Shown in pieces: positions 16,938-26,771 of a DNA stretch of 35,849 nucleotides (position 1 is its first letter; the number at the start of each line of letters is the position of its first letter). Both the position numbers and the translations under genes were made by a program. The notes beneath the pieces were generated by a model. The model was not told the DNA's origin, did not search any database, and saw only the letters and a program-made list of their open reading frames with translations. This stretch comes from an uncultured Ferrovum sp. (GTDB taxonomy: Bacteria; Pseudomonadota; Gammaproteobacteria; Burkholderiales; Ferrovaceae). The DNA lies in the NCBI GenBank assembly GCA_903863375.1, contig CAIPBT010000215.1:1-35849 (forward strand), written 5' to 3'.

Positions 16938-18371
16938 ATGATCTGCCCTTCTTCGCTCACGTACCGGCCGCCGGTGGCCGGGCACCCGCCGCACCAGCGG
17001 CACGCGATGGCCGCCACGCGGCAGCCGGATACCCGTGCCGGTCTGATCCTGCTGCAGCTGCTGTTCGGATTGGTCGTGCTGCTGCTGGCGCAGCCGTCCC
17101 AGGCACTGCCCCTGTTTGCCCGCCAGACCGGACAGGCCTGTGTGGCCTGCCATGTCAGTTTTCCCGAGCTGACCCCCTATGGCCGCTGGTTCAAGCTGAA
17201 CGGCTACACGATTGGCAAGCGCGCCGACATTCCGCTGGCGATCATGGCAAACGTCGGTGTGGAGCGCATGGCCACGCCCACCGACGCCGCCGGCAACCTG
17301 CAGGACAGTCGTGATGGTGCCGTGTCGCTATCGGCTGCCAGCCTGTTCGCTGGGGGGCGTATCAGCGACAACGCTGGCGCGTTCCTGCAATGGACCTATA
17401 CGCCCTACAACTTCAATTACCCTAATCCCCAGCAGTATGGTGGCTATGCCCATGCCGACAACATGGACCTGCGGCTGGTCGGCCGTTCGGAGCCCTCTGC
17501 CGAAGGCTTTCCGGACTGGGTGTACGGCCTGACCGTGCACAACAATCCGACCGTGCAGGATGTCTGGAACGGCACGCCGGCCTTTGGCTACCCGTGGCAG
17601 GGGCCGCAATTTGCCAATGCCCGGCCGGCCGCCGCAACCCTGATTGATGGCGGTCTGGGCCAGCAGGCGGTCGGCATCGGTGCCTATGTGTACTGGGACC
17701 GAACGCTATATGGCGAGCTGACCGCCTACCGCAATCCGCAGGGCCCCCTCAATCTGATGACCTGGCGGGTGGATGCGCCGGCGGCACCCTTGCACGGCAC
17801 CAATCCCTATCTGCGGCTGGCCTACAACCGGGAATGGGGGGCCAATTCCCTGGAAGTGGGGACTTACCTGGCGCGGTTCGCGCTGCAACCCGGGCAGGAT
17901 GGCGACCCAGTAGACCGCTATACCGACAGTGCGCTGGATGTCCAGTATCAGTACATCACCGAGGCGCATGCCTTTTCGGTGATCGGCACCGCCATCCACG
18001 AGCATCAGCAACTGGATTACACCTACGGTGTGGCCGGCGGCAGCGACAACGCCAGCAACACGCTGGACACCCGTCGCGTCAAGGCCACCTATTTCTACCA
18101 TCACACCTACGGCGGGTCGTTTGGCCTGTTCCAGACCACCGGTTCAAATGACGCCACGCTCTACATGGTCAACGGCGGGCTCAACTATGCCGTGCCGGAC
18201 ACCCGCGGCTATGTGGCGGAACTGGACTATCAGCCGGTGCAGAACGTGCGCATCCTGGCGCAATACACCGGCTATACCCGTTTCAATGGCGGCAGCACGA
18301 ACGTCGATGGCATGGGCCGCAGCGCCCATGACAACAACGTGTTTTATCTCGATGTCTGGTTTGCGTACTGA
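16938..18371 (+). CDS. Cyc2-like outer-membrane monohaem cytochrome-porin fusion
   Basis: 477 residues. A signal peptide ending in PSQA (residue ~56) leads directly into a short cytochrome segment, LPLFARQTGQACVACH, with haem ligation at C68, C71 and H72, followed by FPELTPYGRWFKLNGY. The remaining ~390 residues are a porin-like barrel of alternating strands ending in aromatic FYLDVWFAY. This plan and the FARQTG..C..CH..FP.LTP.GR.FK..GY pattern resemble Cyc2, the fused cytochrome-porin that carries electrons from Fe(II) across the outer membrane in iron oxidisers. Whether this member oxidises iron or does another job is unknown. GGAGG at 16927 supports ATG 16938 over internal Met24. A cytochrome c4 gene follows by 11 nt. 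Confidence 0.75.
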   Translation: MICPSSLTYRPPVAGHPPHQRHAMAATRQPDTRAGLILLQLLFGLVVLLLAQPSQALPLFARQTGQACVACHVSFPELTPYGRWFKLNGYTIGKRADIPLAIMANVGVERMATPTDAAGNLQDSRDGAVSLSAASLFAGGRISDNAGAFLQWTYTPYNFNYPNPQQYGGYAHADNMDLRLVGRSEPSAEGFPDWVYGLTVHNNPTVQDVWNGTPAFGYPWQGPQFANARPAAATLIDGGLGQQAVGIGAYVYWDRTLYGELTAYRNPQGPLNLMTWRVDAPAAPLHGTNPYLRLAYNREWGANSLEVGTYLARFALQPGQDGDPVDRYTDSALDVQYQYITEAHAFSVIGTAIHEHQQLDYTYGVAGGSDNASNTLDTRRVKATYFYHHTYGGSFGLFQTTGSNDATLYMVNGGLNYAVPDTRGYVAELDYQPVQNVRILAQYTGYTRFNGGSTNVDGMGRSAHDNNVFYLDVWFAY

Positions 18372-18382
18372 GGAGCCCCATC

Positions 18383-19081
18383 ATGATTGCGTTCCCTTCA
18401 TTTCCTGGTTCCACCTTGCGCACGCTGACCGTGTTGGCCGCGCTGCTGACTGGCCTCGCGTCAATGACCATTGCCCCGGCGCGTGCCGCCGGGAGTGCCG
18501 CGGAGGCCGACCCCGCCACGGCCAGCGCGCCGATTTCTCCTGCCCTGGCGGCCACCGCGCGCACCGTGGCTGCCCAGGTATGTTCGAGCTGCCATGGTGG
18601 CAACGGAATCAGTGTCTCGCCGGAGTTTCCGATCCTGGCGAGCCAACAGCGCGACTACCTCGCTGCCCAGTTGCGCGCCTTCCGGGCGCGCAGCCGCGCC
18701 GAGCCGGATGCCCACGACTACATGTGGGGCATGGCAACCATGCTGGATGAACGGCTGGTCGAGCCCTTGGCGGCCTATTACGCTGGCCAGCCGGCGGCGC
18801 AGGGCCGGCCCGGCGATCCGGCCCTGGTGGCGCGCGGCGATGCCCTGTTCCACAACGGTCTGCCGGAGCGTGGCGTGGCGGCCTGTTCGGGTTGCCATGG
18901 TGCCGATGCCACCGGCAACACGGTCTTTCCGCGCCTGGCGGGACAGCATGCCGAATATCTCACCCGGCAGATTGTGGCGATCCAGGGCAAGCTGCGCGAC
19001 TCGCCGGTGATGCACGGCATTGTGCGCGAGCTCAAGCCAGACGAGATTCAGGCGCTGACCGCCTGGCTTGCCTCGCGTTGA
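18383..19081 (+). CDS. Periplasmic dihaem cytochrome c4-type protein
   Basis: 232 residues with a signal peptide (cleavage near ARAA). Two tandem class I haem domains are visible: CSSCHG (C67, C70, H71) with Met candidates in DYMWGMATML, and CSGCHG (C168, C171, H172) with SPVMHG. Cytochromes c4 shuttle electrons between periplasmic partners and terminal oxidases. It overlaps the transcription unit of the Cyc2-like gene (start 11 nt after that stop, GAGGAG ribosome site), so it is the likely periplasmic acceptor or donor for the outer-membrane haem. Its last 34 bp overlap the end of the opposing MFS gene. Confidence 0.88.
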   Translation: MIAFPSFPGSTLRTLTVLAALLTGLASMTIAPARAAGSAAEADPATASAPISPALAATARTVAAQVCSSCHGGNGISVSPEFPILASQQRDYLAAQLRAFRARSRAEPDAHDYMWGMATMLDERLVEPLAAYYAGQPAAQGRPGDPALVARGDALFHNGLPERGVAACSGCHGADATGNTVFPRLAGQHAEYLTRQIVAIQGKLRDSPVMHGIVRELKPDEIQALTAWLASR

Positions 19082-20286
19082 GCCTGCCGATGGAAATGGC
19101 GCAGGGCCAGCACCAGAGCCAAGGCCTGGAAAGCGGCACACAGGAAGAAGGTGCCGCCCACCCGCCAGTCCTGGCTTGGCAGGTGACTGGTGCGGGCCAG
19201 CAGGCTGGTGCCCAGCAGTGGCGCGACGATGAACATCAGGCTGTTGATCGACTGCAGGGCGCCCAGCGTGACGCCCTGGCGATCGGTCGGCACGGCGCGT
19301 GACACGATCGACTGCAGGGTAGGACCAACACCGTACGCCAGGAAATTGGCCACGATCACCAGGTACAGCACGACACCGTGGGTTGCCAGGCCGTACAGGG
19401 TAAAAGCCACCACGCCAGACAGCAGGCCATACAACACCAGCCGGGTTTCGCCGAGGATGGCCGTCAGGCGGGCCAGCAGCCCGCCTTGCACCGACACCGC
19501 CACCACGCCCACCAGGAACAGGGTGATACCAGTATCCCGCGGACCCCAGCCGAAGCGGAAGGCGGTGTACAGCGCCCAGGTGCTTTGCAGCACCAGCTGG
19601 GCCAGCGTGGCGCAGGCAAACACCAGCACCACGCCGCCGGCTTCGCGCAATTGCCCAAGGTTGGCGAGCGCACCGAGCGGATTGGCCGATTGCCAGGCCA
19701 GCGGTCGGCGTTGGCTCGCTGGCAGGCTTTCCGGCAACACGAAGACACCGTACAGGGTGTTGCAGAGGGCAAGACCGCTTGCGACAAAAAATGGCAGGCG
19801 CAGGTCGATGCTGCCAAGCAGCCCGCCCAGCATCGGCCCGACAATGAACCCCATCCCGAAACAGGCACCGATCAGGCCAATGCCGCGCGTGCGCGCCTCC
19901 GGCGGTGTCGTGTCGGCGACATAGGCGGTGGCGACCGAAAAGCTGGCACCGGTCGCGCCACCCAGCAGCCGCGCCAGCAGCAGGATTGGCAGGGTTGGTG
20001 CCAGGCCCGTGATCAGGTAGTTAAGACCCAGGCCGGCGCTGGACAGCAACAGCACGCTGCGACGGCCGAAACGGTCCGATAGCGCTCCCAGCAGGGGGGA
20101 GCACAGGAACTGCATCAGACCATACGAGGCACCGAGCACGCCGTACCACCAGGCCTGGTCAGCCCGGTTGCCGGCCAGTTGTCCCACCAGCGAGGGCAAC
20201 ACCGGAATCGCGATGCCGATACCGACCACATCAAGGAAAACCGTCACCAGCACGAAGCGGACGGCAGCAGCACGAGCAGAGGACAT
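19048..20286 (-). CDS. MFS drug-efflux transporter, TetA-like
   Basis: 412 residues with 12 predicted membrane helices. It shows the N-terminal motif DVVGIGIAIPVLPSL, motif A in GALSDRFGRRSVLL and the helix 5 antiporter motif GFIVGPMLGGLLG, as in TetA-type proton-coupled exporters. Actual substrates cannot be read from sequence; this is not evidence of tetracycline resistance. The start at 20286 precedes the first helix; no strong ribosome site is seen and GTG/ATG alternatives further upstream are unlikely. It is divergent from another MFS gene (110 bp apart) and convergent with the cytochrome c4 gene, overlapping it by 34 bp. Confidence 0.85.
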   Translation of the reverse strand: MSSARAAAVRFVLVTVFLDVVGIGIAIPVLPSLVGQLAGNRADQAWWYGVLGASYGLMQFLCSPLLGALSDRFGRRSVLLLSSAGLGLNYLITGLAPTLPILLLARLLGGATGASFSVATAYVADTTPPEARTRGIGLIGACFGMGFIVGPMLGGLLGSIDLRLPFFVASGLALCNTLYGVFVLPESLPASQRRPLAWQSANPLGALANLGQLREAGGVVLVFACATLAQLVLQSTWALYTAFRFGWGPRDTGITLFLVGVVAVSVQGGLLARLTAILGETRLVLYGLLSGVVAFTLYGLATHGVVLYLVIVANFLAYGVGPTLQSIVSRAVPTDRQGVTLGALQSINSLMFIVAPLLGTSLLARTSHLPSQDWRVGGTFFLCAAFQALALVLALRHFHRQAQREASQAVSA

Positions 20287-20396
20287 CGAACCAGAGGGAG
20301 AGGGTGCCAGATGGAAAAAACGGGAGCAGCAACCGCCCAACGGGCAGCCTTAAGGCGAACATTCCCGGACGGAAACCGGAATGCTACCATCGGGCG

Positions 20397-21707
<1,311 letters not shown>

Positions 21708-21862
21708 ACGCCAGAGTAGCCCAAGAGATCAAGAGCAGCCCGATCGACGCAAGCAAGACATTCAGGGAGAGCCGTTTGGCAACTACTTCAGCGAACCGGC
21801 AAGGCTGCCGGGGCACCAGCGTCGACAGGGATCGCGGTGCAGCAACTGGCAGGATCAGACCC

Positions 21863-22162
21863 GTGTTGGTCATGCTGACCGTACTGACCGTGCTGCCATC
21901 CGGCAGTGCCTTGGCCGCGCGCACCAACTATCACGGCCGCTGCGAGTTGCCGAAAGCCGCCTGGAGCGAGGAAGCCTTGCGAATCCGCGATGCTGCCGTG
22001 CGTGAGTGCAAGGAAAACACCGTGCGGCTGGGCAACGACCGCCATGCCGCCCTGGTGACCGACGCCGAAGACCGTTTCCTGCAGATGCTCGAGGCACGCA
22101 AGGCCCTGCTGGAGCATGCCAATCCCGAAGCCGCTGCGCGGGATGCCAGCCGTCGTCACTGA
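21863..22162 (+). CDS. Small secreted protein of unknown function
   Basis: About 99 residues. A short hydrophobic leader (MLTVLTVLPSGSALA, probable cleavage after ALA) is followed by a charged, largely helical ~75-residue mature part with two Cys (RCELP and RECKEN) that could form a disulfide. I do not recognise a family. GTG 21863 has AGGA (21851-21854) upstream at good spacing; ATG 21872 is an alternative. It lies 155 nt after the MFS stop. Confidence 0.5.
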   Translation: MLVMLTVLTVLPSGSALAARTNYHGRCELPKAAWSEEALRIRDAAVRECKENTVRLGNDRHAALVTDAEDRFLQMLEARKALLEHANPEAAARDASRRH

Positions 22163-22291
22163 CAACCCAGCGTGACAGGGCAGCCGGTCAAGCAGACGGC
22201 GGCCCGCAACGCCTTCCCGTATCATGTTGGGTCGTTGGACTGCCTTGGTGGCGGTCCTCCTTGATTCCTGTTGCTCTCCGGAGAAGAACGT

Positions 22292-22699
22292 ATGTTGCAG
22301 AAATTCGCCATCGGCCTGGAAGACGCCCGCCGCATCGCGGCGGCCGCCCACCAGAAGGCTCTCGAAAATGAGTGGAAGGTGGTGATTGCCGTGGTTGATG
22401 ATGGTGGTCATCTGGTCTATCTCGAGCGAATGGATCACGTCCAGCTGGGTTCGGTGACGGTCGCCATTGAAAAGGCCAAGACGGCCCTGCTGTTCAAGCG
22501 GCCGAGCGCCGCGATCGAGTCAGCCATTGCGGGTGGCCGGACGGTGATGCTGAACCTGCCGGGTGCGACCCCGATTGAAGGCGGACTGCCGTTGATGCAT
22601 GAAGGGCAGTGCCTTGGGGCGATCGGTATTTCGGGGGTGCAGTCGAACCAGGACGGCATCATTGCCGCTGCTGGCGTCGAGGCACTGACGGCTGGCTGA
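22292..22699 (+). CDS. HbpS/GlcG-family (DUF336) protein
   Basis: 135 residues, no signal peptide. The pattern VVIAVVDDGGHLVYLERMD, followed by AIEKAKTALLFKRPS and LPLMHEGQCLGAIGISG, is typical of the GlcG/HbpS (haem-degrading/haem-binding-like) family. Members occur next to glycolate, propanediol or haem genes, but the biochemical role is often unknown, and no such genes are adjacent here. ATG 22292 has GGAGAAG (22280-22286) as ribosome site. The next gene, earP, follows on the same strand after 54 nt. Confidence 0.88.
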   Translation: MLQKFAIGLEDARRIAAAAHQKALENEWKVVIAVVDDGGHLVYLERMDHVQLGSVTVAIEKAKTALLFKRPSAAIESAIAGGRTVMLNLPGATPIEGGLPLMHEGQCLGAIGISGVQSNQDGIIAAAGVEALTAG

Positions 22700-22753
22700 T
22701 TCCGGGTGTCTGATGGGGGTCGCCGGTGCCATGCCCCTGGTGGCGGCTCACCG

Positions 22754-23914
22754 ATGATCAGCGCCGCCTGGCGCGCTGACCTGTTCTGCCGAGTGGTAGA
22801 CAATCTCGGCGATGCCGGGGTGTGCTGGCGTCTGGCGCGTCAGCTCGTGCAGGAGCATGGCTGTCAGGTCCGTCTGGTGATTGACGACCCGGCGGCGTTG
22901 CAGCAGTTTGTCGCGGTCGACCCTGCCGACATGGCCTTGCTCGATCACGGACAGATCGTGCTGGCGCCCTGGACCGTCACCGATCCCGCCGATCTGGTGA
23001 TCGAGACCTTCGGCTGCGATGTGCCGGCGCCGTACGCAGAGGCGCTGGCCCAGCGCGCGCCCCAGCCGGTCTGGTACAACCTCGAATATCTGAGTGCGGA
23101 AGACTGGGTGCTTGGCTGTCATGGTCTGCCCAGTCCGCATCCCCGCCTGCCGGTGAGCCGGCAGTTTTTTTTCCCAGGATTTGTGAACGGCACGGGTGGA
23201 CTGCTCCGCGAGGCCGGTTTGTTGCAGGCGGTGGCGGCAAGCCAGGCGGCGTCGGCTGCGGATTTGTGCAGGGCAACATTGACCGCCGACCGCCAGGCAA
23301 GGATGCCACCGGAAGACTTACAGGTCGCCCTGTTCTGCTACGCGCATCCGGTGCTGGACCAACTGCTGGCGGCGATCGAAGCCGGACCTTGCAGGGTGCA
23401 TTGTCGGGTTTTTCAGGGGCCGGCCCAACAGCAGGTGCAGGCCTGGGCTGCGGCGCATCCAGGGCATCGCACCCGCTTCACCTGGCTGCCATGGCTTGGC
23501 CAGGCCGCGTTTGACCAGGTGTTGTGGGACAGCGATTTTAACCTGGTGCGCGGTGAGGACTCGTTCGTGCGCGCGCAGTGGGCGGCGAAGCCATTTTTTT
23601 GGGATATCTATCCGCAGTCAGACGATGCCCATCTGGTGAAGATGGCGGCGTTTCTGCGTCTGTATCGGGCGGATCTGCCGGATCTGGAGGCGGCGCAGGC
23701 GCTGGGGGCGCTCTGGCAGGCCTGGGTGCGACGGGAGGGTGCGGCGCTCGCAGTGGCCTGGGCGGCGGTGTGTCGCCACCTGCCTGCCCTGCAGGCCAAG
23801 GCCTCGGCCTGGCAGGCACAGCTGGGTCAGCAACCGGATCTGCTGACCCAGCTGCTGACCGACGCGGTCGGGCGGGGCCTGAGCGGCCCGGGCCTGGCCC
23901 GTCCGCCGCGCTAG
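22754..23914 (+). CDS. earP: EarP, EF-P arginine rhamnosyltransferase
   Basis: 386 residues, GT-B-like inverting glycosyltransferase (DUF2331). It transfers rhamnose from dTDP-rhamnose to Arg32 of elongation factor P, activating it to relieve ribosome stalling at polyproline. Family signatures are FCRVVDNLGDAGVCWRLARQ at the N-terminus (with the conserved Asp pair) and NLVRGEDSFVRAQWA near residue 275, containing the catalytic-site Glu, then YPQSDDAHLVK. The partner efp at 26772-27329 encodes Arg at position 32, as required. In many genomes earP and efp are adjacent; here two minus-strand genes lie between them. Start at ATG 22754, 17 codons into a longer open frame; ribosome site weak. Confidence 0.94.
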   Translation: MISAAWRADLFCRVVDNLGDAGVCWRLARQLVQEHGCQVRLVIDDPAALQQFVAVDPADMALLDHGQIVLAPWTVTDPADLVIETFGCDVPAPYAEALAQRAPQPVWYNLEYLSAEDWVLGCHGLPSPHPRLPVSRQFFFPGFVNGTGGLLREAGLLQAVAASQAASAADLCRATLTADRQARMPPEDLQVALFCYAHPVLDQLLAAIEAGPCRVHCRVFQGPAQQQVQAWAAAHPGHRTRFTWLPWLGQAAFDQVLWDSDFNLVRGEDSFVRAQWAAKPFFWDIYPQSDDAHLVKMAAFLRLYRADLPDLEAAQALGALWQAWVRREGAALAVAWAAVCRHLPALQAKASAWQAQLGQQPDLLTQLLTDAVGRGLSGPGLARPPR

Positions 23915-23918
23915 TGGC

Positions 23919-24785
23919 TTACTCGAGGTAAGCCGGGAACTTCGGCATCGAATCGAACGACTCGGGGGCGTGCTGGATTACAAACCGCGCCTTGGTGTTC
24001 TTGATGATGCGTTCGATGCGGTCGATCGAGGCCAGGGTGTCGGCGCGGTCGGTGTTGAACACCGGCATGCGCTTCAGCTTGCGGTTTTCCATGGTGTGGT
24101 AGAGGTCACCGGACAGGATCACCGTGCCGGACTTTTTCAGCTTGAGCACCAGCACCTTGTGACCCGGGGTGTGGCCCGGGGCGGCGAGGATCTTGACGCT
24201 GCCGTCTTCAAAGACATCCTTGTCGCCATCCACCGACACCATCTTGGCGGTCTTGTACGACGAATAGGAAGCCGGATTCACGCCAAACGGCGTGGGCGTG
24301 CTGTTGGCCCAGTCCAGTTCGGCTTTCGACAGTAGCCAGGTCGCGCCGGCATAACTGTTGGCGTTGCCGGTGTGGTCGAAGTGCAGATGCGAGAACGAGA
24401 CGAAGTTGATGTCCGCCGGCTGGATGCCGATGTCCGCCAGCTGGGCGGCCAGGGTCTTTTTCAGGGTCAGGTGGAACGGGCCGTTGGTCATGCCGTCCTT
24501 CTGCTTGGCGAGATCGTCGCCCAGCCCGGTATCCCACAGCAGGTTGCCCTTGGGGTGGCGGATCAGGAAGCAGGGGGCGGTGACCTTCCCAGACTTGCCA
24601 TCGTACTCGCCGGTGTCGGCGAAGGCGGCCATGTCGCTGACGTCGATACGACCACAGTCGATGGCGTACAGGCGGATGGTGCTGACAGGTTCAGCCGCCT
24701 GCACGGGCGTGACAAACGCCAGGGTAGACAGCAGCGGCAGGGCCGCAAACAGGCTGGACAACAGGGGGCGGAACACGTGGCTCAT
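23919..24785 (-). CDS. Exported metallo-beta-lactamase-fold hydrolase, AHL-lactonase-like
   Basis: 288 residues with a clear signal peptide (cleavage near VQAA), so probably periplasmic. The dinuclear zinc set is present: HLHFDHTGN (HxHxDH), a later His in APGHTPGH, bridging Asp in SGDLYH and a final His in IQHAPE. The Tyr after the Asp (SGDLYH) matches the position of the substrate-contacting Tyr in AHL lactonases. It may therefore open lactone rings of acyl-homoserine lactones, but other lactonase or hydrolase roles are possible. GGAG is well spaced before ATG 24785. Its 3' end is 4 nt from the earP stop on the other strand. Confidence 0.8.
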   Translation of the reverse strand: MSHVFRPLLSSLFAALPLLSTLAFVTPVQAAEPVSTIRLYAIDCGRIDVSDMAAFADTGEYDGKSGKVTAPCFLIRHPKGNLLWDTGLGDDLAKQKDGMTNGPFHLTLKKTLAAQLADIGIQPADINFVSFSHLHFDHTGNANSYAGATWLLSKAELDWANSTPTPFGVNPASYSSYKTAKMVSVDGDKDVFEDGSVKILAAPGHTPGHKVLVLKLKKSGTVILSGDLYHTMENRKLKRMPVFNTDRADTLASIDRIERIIKNTKARFVIQHAPESFDSMPKFPAYLE

Positions 24786-24863
24786 GCAAATCTCCGGGGA
24801 GGGGGAAAGAAAACCCCCGGTGGGGGGCTGGACTGCTCAGCCCGCCACTGGGGAACCGCCGTT

Positions 24864-24925
24864 CGTTGCACTGCAACGATCAGCGTGCGCACTGATTGTA
24901 CTAAACAAAAATACGCACGCGTCAA
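24864..24925 (-). promoter_or_regulatory. Candidate promoter and palindromic operator of the lactonase gene
   Basis: On the minus strand TTGACG (24925-24920) and TACAAT (24900-24895) resemble -35 and -10 boxes with a 19-bp spacer. Downstream in the leader is the palindrome CGTTGCA-C-TGCAACG (24864-24878), suited to a dimeric repressor blocking transcription. No regulator gene is adjacent. Confidence 0.4.
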
Positions 24926-25022
24926 TGAAGTTGTTGCGCAGCAGCGCGGGATCGCGAGCGTGCCTGGCTGCCCTGTCACGATGTCAGGACAAGTCACCCG
25001 CAGTCGCACCTGCAAAGCAATC

Positions 25023-25088
25023 GGGCCGCCCGCTTCACACGAAGGGGGCGGCCCGGCTGGGGTTGCTCCGGCCGGGGAACCCGGCCGG
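25023..25088 (-). terminator. Two strong hairpins after the porin gene
   Basis: The first hairpin downstream of the porin stop is a perfect 9-bp stem CCGGCCGGG (25068-25076) and CCCGGCCGG (25080-25088) with a 3-nt loop. The second is GGGCCGCC (25023-25030) with GGCGGCCC (25047-25054), plus an inner CTTC/GAAG pair. Both are GC-rich and lack a long T-run. They occupy the 341-bp gap 24786-25126 together with the lactonase promoter; no gene is seen there. Confidence 0.6.
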
Positions 25089-25126
25089 TCTGTTCGTCTG
25101 AGATCAGGTCGTCTGTCGTCAGCCGA

Positions 25127-26359
25127 TCAGAAGAACATGATGCCGCCGAGGGCAACGGTATCCTGCTTGGCGCTGGCACCGCCGTGGGCGTCCGACTTGG
25201 TGTTGATGTACTCGGCCACCAGGGTGATGCTCTTGGTCAGGCTGTAGTAGGCGCTGGCGATCGAGGCGGTGTTCTTGCTGACCGTGGCAGCCGTGGTCGG
25301 CGAACCGTCCATGGCCAGCTCGTCGGCGGCGTTCGCGCTCTTCAGGTTCGACTGGCCGTAGGACAGGCCCAGCTTGACCTTGCCGATCTTGTAGGTGCCC
25401 TGCACATAGCCACCATCCGACTTGCGCTTGTTGCCCTGCCCGTCGTCGCCACCCAGGAACTGCACCGTGGTGCCCACGCCGTCGGCGCTGTAGTAGTAGC
25501 CAACCAGTTCGAAGTCGCTGATGCCGAACTTGCCGCCCACTTCGTAAGCGCTGGCCGTGTAGCCCGCCGGCGAGGCGGCACCGGTGGTGTCGAACTTCTG
25601 GGTCAGGAAGCCGGCCCACAGGTGGCTGGTGACGCCGCTCATGGCGATGTCATAGGTCGCCTTGCCCTGGAAACCCGGCTGCTTCAGCGGGGTGTAGCCG
25701 GCGGTGGTCAGGTTGGCCAGCGACTGGAACACGCCGGCGCTGACGGCAAAGCCGTTGATGTTCGGCGAGGAGTAGGTGATCTGCGGGATCCAGTCGGCGT
25801 ACAGGTAGCCCGAGCCGATGCGGCCCAGGGTGGTCGGGCCGCCGTAGCCGCCCACGCCACCGTTGCTGCCGGCACCGACCGACAACAGGGTCATGTCGGA
25901 CAGGATGGCGTCCGAACCGAAGATGCCCAGGTCACGACCGATCTTGACCGTACCCCAGCTCTTGTCGCCGAAGGTGAAGAAGCCCTGACGCGAGTTCAGG
26001 CCGCTGCCCGAGGTGCCGCTGCCGGTGCCGGTCTGGGCGGCGCTGGTGGTGTCGATGGTCGGCCACAGGCTGATGGTGGCGGACACGTCCAGGTCATCCT
26101 GGCGGCTGCTGGCGGTGAACGAGATCTCGTTCGGCAGCAGGCCGTTCTGGATGCCGAAGGTGCTGGAGCCACTGCAGGCCAGGCCGAGGTTGATGGCCGT
26201 GCCCTTGCTGTCGCACGAATCGCTCGTCAGGAATCCGTTCACGTTGCCGCCGATCGACAACTTCCAGTCGCCGGCCTGCAGGTCAACGGCGTGCGCCGCG
26301 TTGGCGCCGAACAAGGTGGCCGCGGCAACGGCAAGGGTCAGCTTCTTGAATTGAGCCAT
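25127..26359 (-). CDS. Outer-membrane general porin, betaproteobacterial type
   Basis: 410 residues. Signal peptide MAQFKKLTLAVAAATLFG...AHA, then a 16-stranded-porin-like pattern starting WKLSIGGNVNGFL and containing the typical GFFTFGDKSWGTVKIGRDLG segment. The C-terminus ends with Phe (GGIMFF), the BAM recognition feature of betaproteobacterial porins. It probably forms a trimeric diffusion pore; substrate preference is unknown. GGAGAG upstream of ATG 26359 is a good ribosome site. It is divergent from efp and separates efp from earP. Confidence 0.9.
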   Translation of the reverse strand: MAQFKKLTLAVAAATLFGANAAHAVDLQAGDWKLSIGGNVNGFLTSDSCDSKGTAINLGLACSGSSTFGIQNGLLPNEISFTASSRQDDLDVSATISLWPTIDTTSAAQTGTGSGTSGSGLNSRQGFFTFGDKSWGTVKIGRDLGIFGSDAILSDMTLLSVGAGSNGGVGGYGGPTTLGRIGSGYLYADWIPQITYSSPNINGFAVSAGVFQSLANLTTAGYTPLKQPGFQGKATYDIAMSGVTSHLWAGFLTQKFDTTGAASPAGYTASAYEVGGKFGISDFELVGYYYSADGVGTTVQFLGGDDGQGNKRKSDGGYVQGTYKIGKVKLGLSYGQSNLKSANAADELAMDGSPTTAATVSKNTASIASAYYSLTKSITLVAEYINTKSDAHGGASAKQDTVALGGIMFF

Positions 26360-26771
26360 GTTGTTTCTCTCCGAAAGTGAGGAATTGTCTTTTTTTGCGT
26401 CGAACTTGCGGCTGCGGAGTCGCGATTTCCCGTCGGAATCTGCTGCGCTGCACCCCCATTTTGTGGAGGCATCACAGCACGAAACGACCGGCGGGCGGAC
26501 TTTCTTATGAATCAACCGACATCGCATAGTCGTTTTGTGCCGGAGTGGCTGTCAACGGCGCAGCCAGTCAAAACAGGGGTTTTGCGTGGTTTGTTGCGAA
26601 AATGCGACAGAAATCCGGCTTGTTGTGATGTCGCAACGCAACATCGTTCACCGGTTGGGGGCCGGCCGACAGTCCTCTAGAGGTTTCCGTGCCTGCCCGG
26701 GCAGTACCGCCGCACCACCGACGCAAGGTATACTCCCGGGTTATCTTTTTTCCCACCCAGGAAACTCCTCG
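26360..26771. other. 412-bp divergent control region between porin and efp
   Basis: No coding sequence seen. A nested inverted repeat, TTGCG (26594-26598) plus TGCGACA (26603-26609) with TGTCGCA (26629-26635) plus CGCAA (26637-26641), lies near its middle. TATACT at 26729-26734 is a candidate -10 for efp, without a recognisable -35. The porin leader (26360-26530) is long and contains no clear promoter pair. Confidence 0.5.

Noticed and set aside
19048-20286. Calling the TetA-like transporter a tetracycline-resistance gene
   Set aside because: Motifs fit the broad family only; many chromosomal relatives do not export tetracycline.
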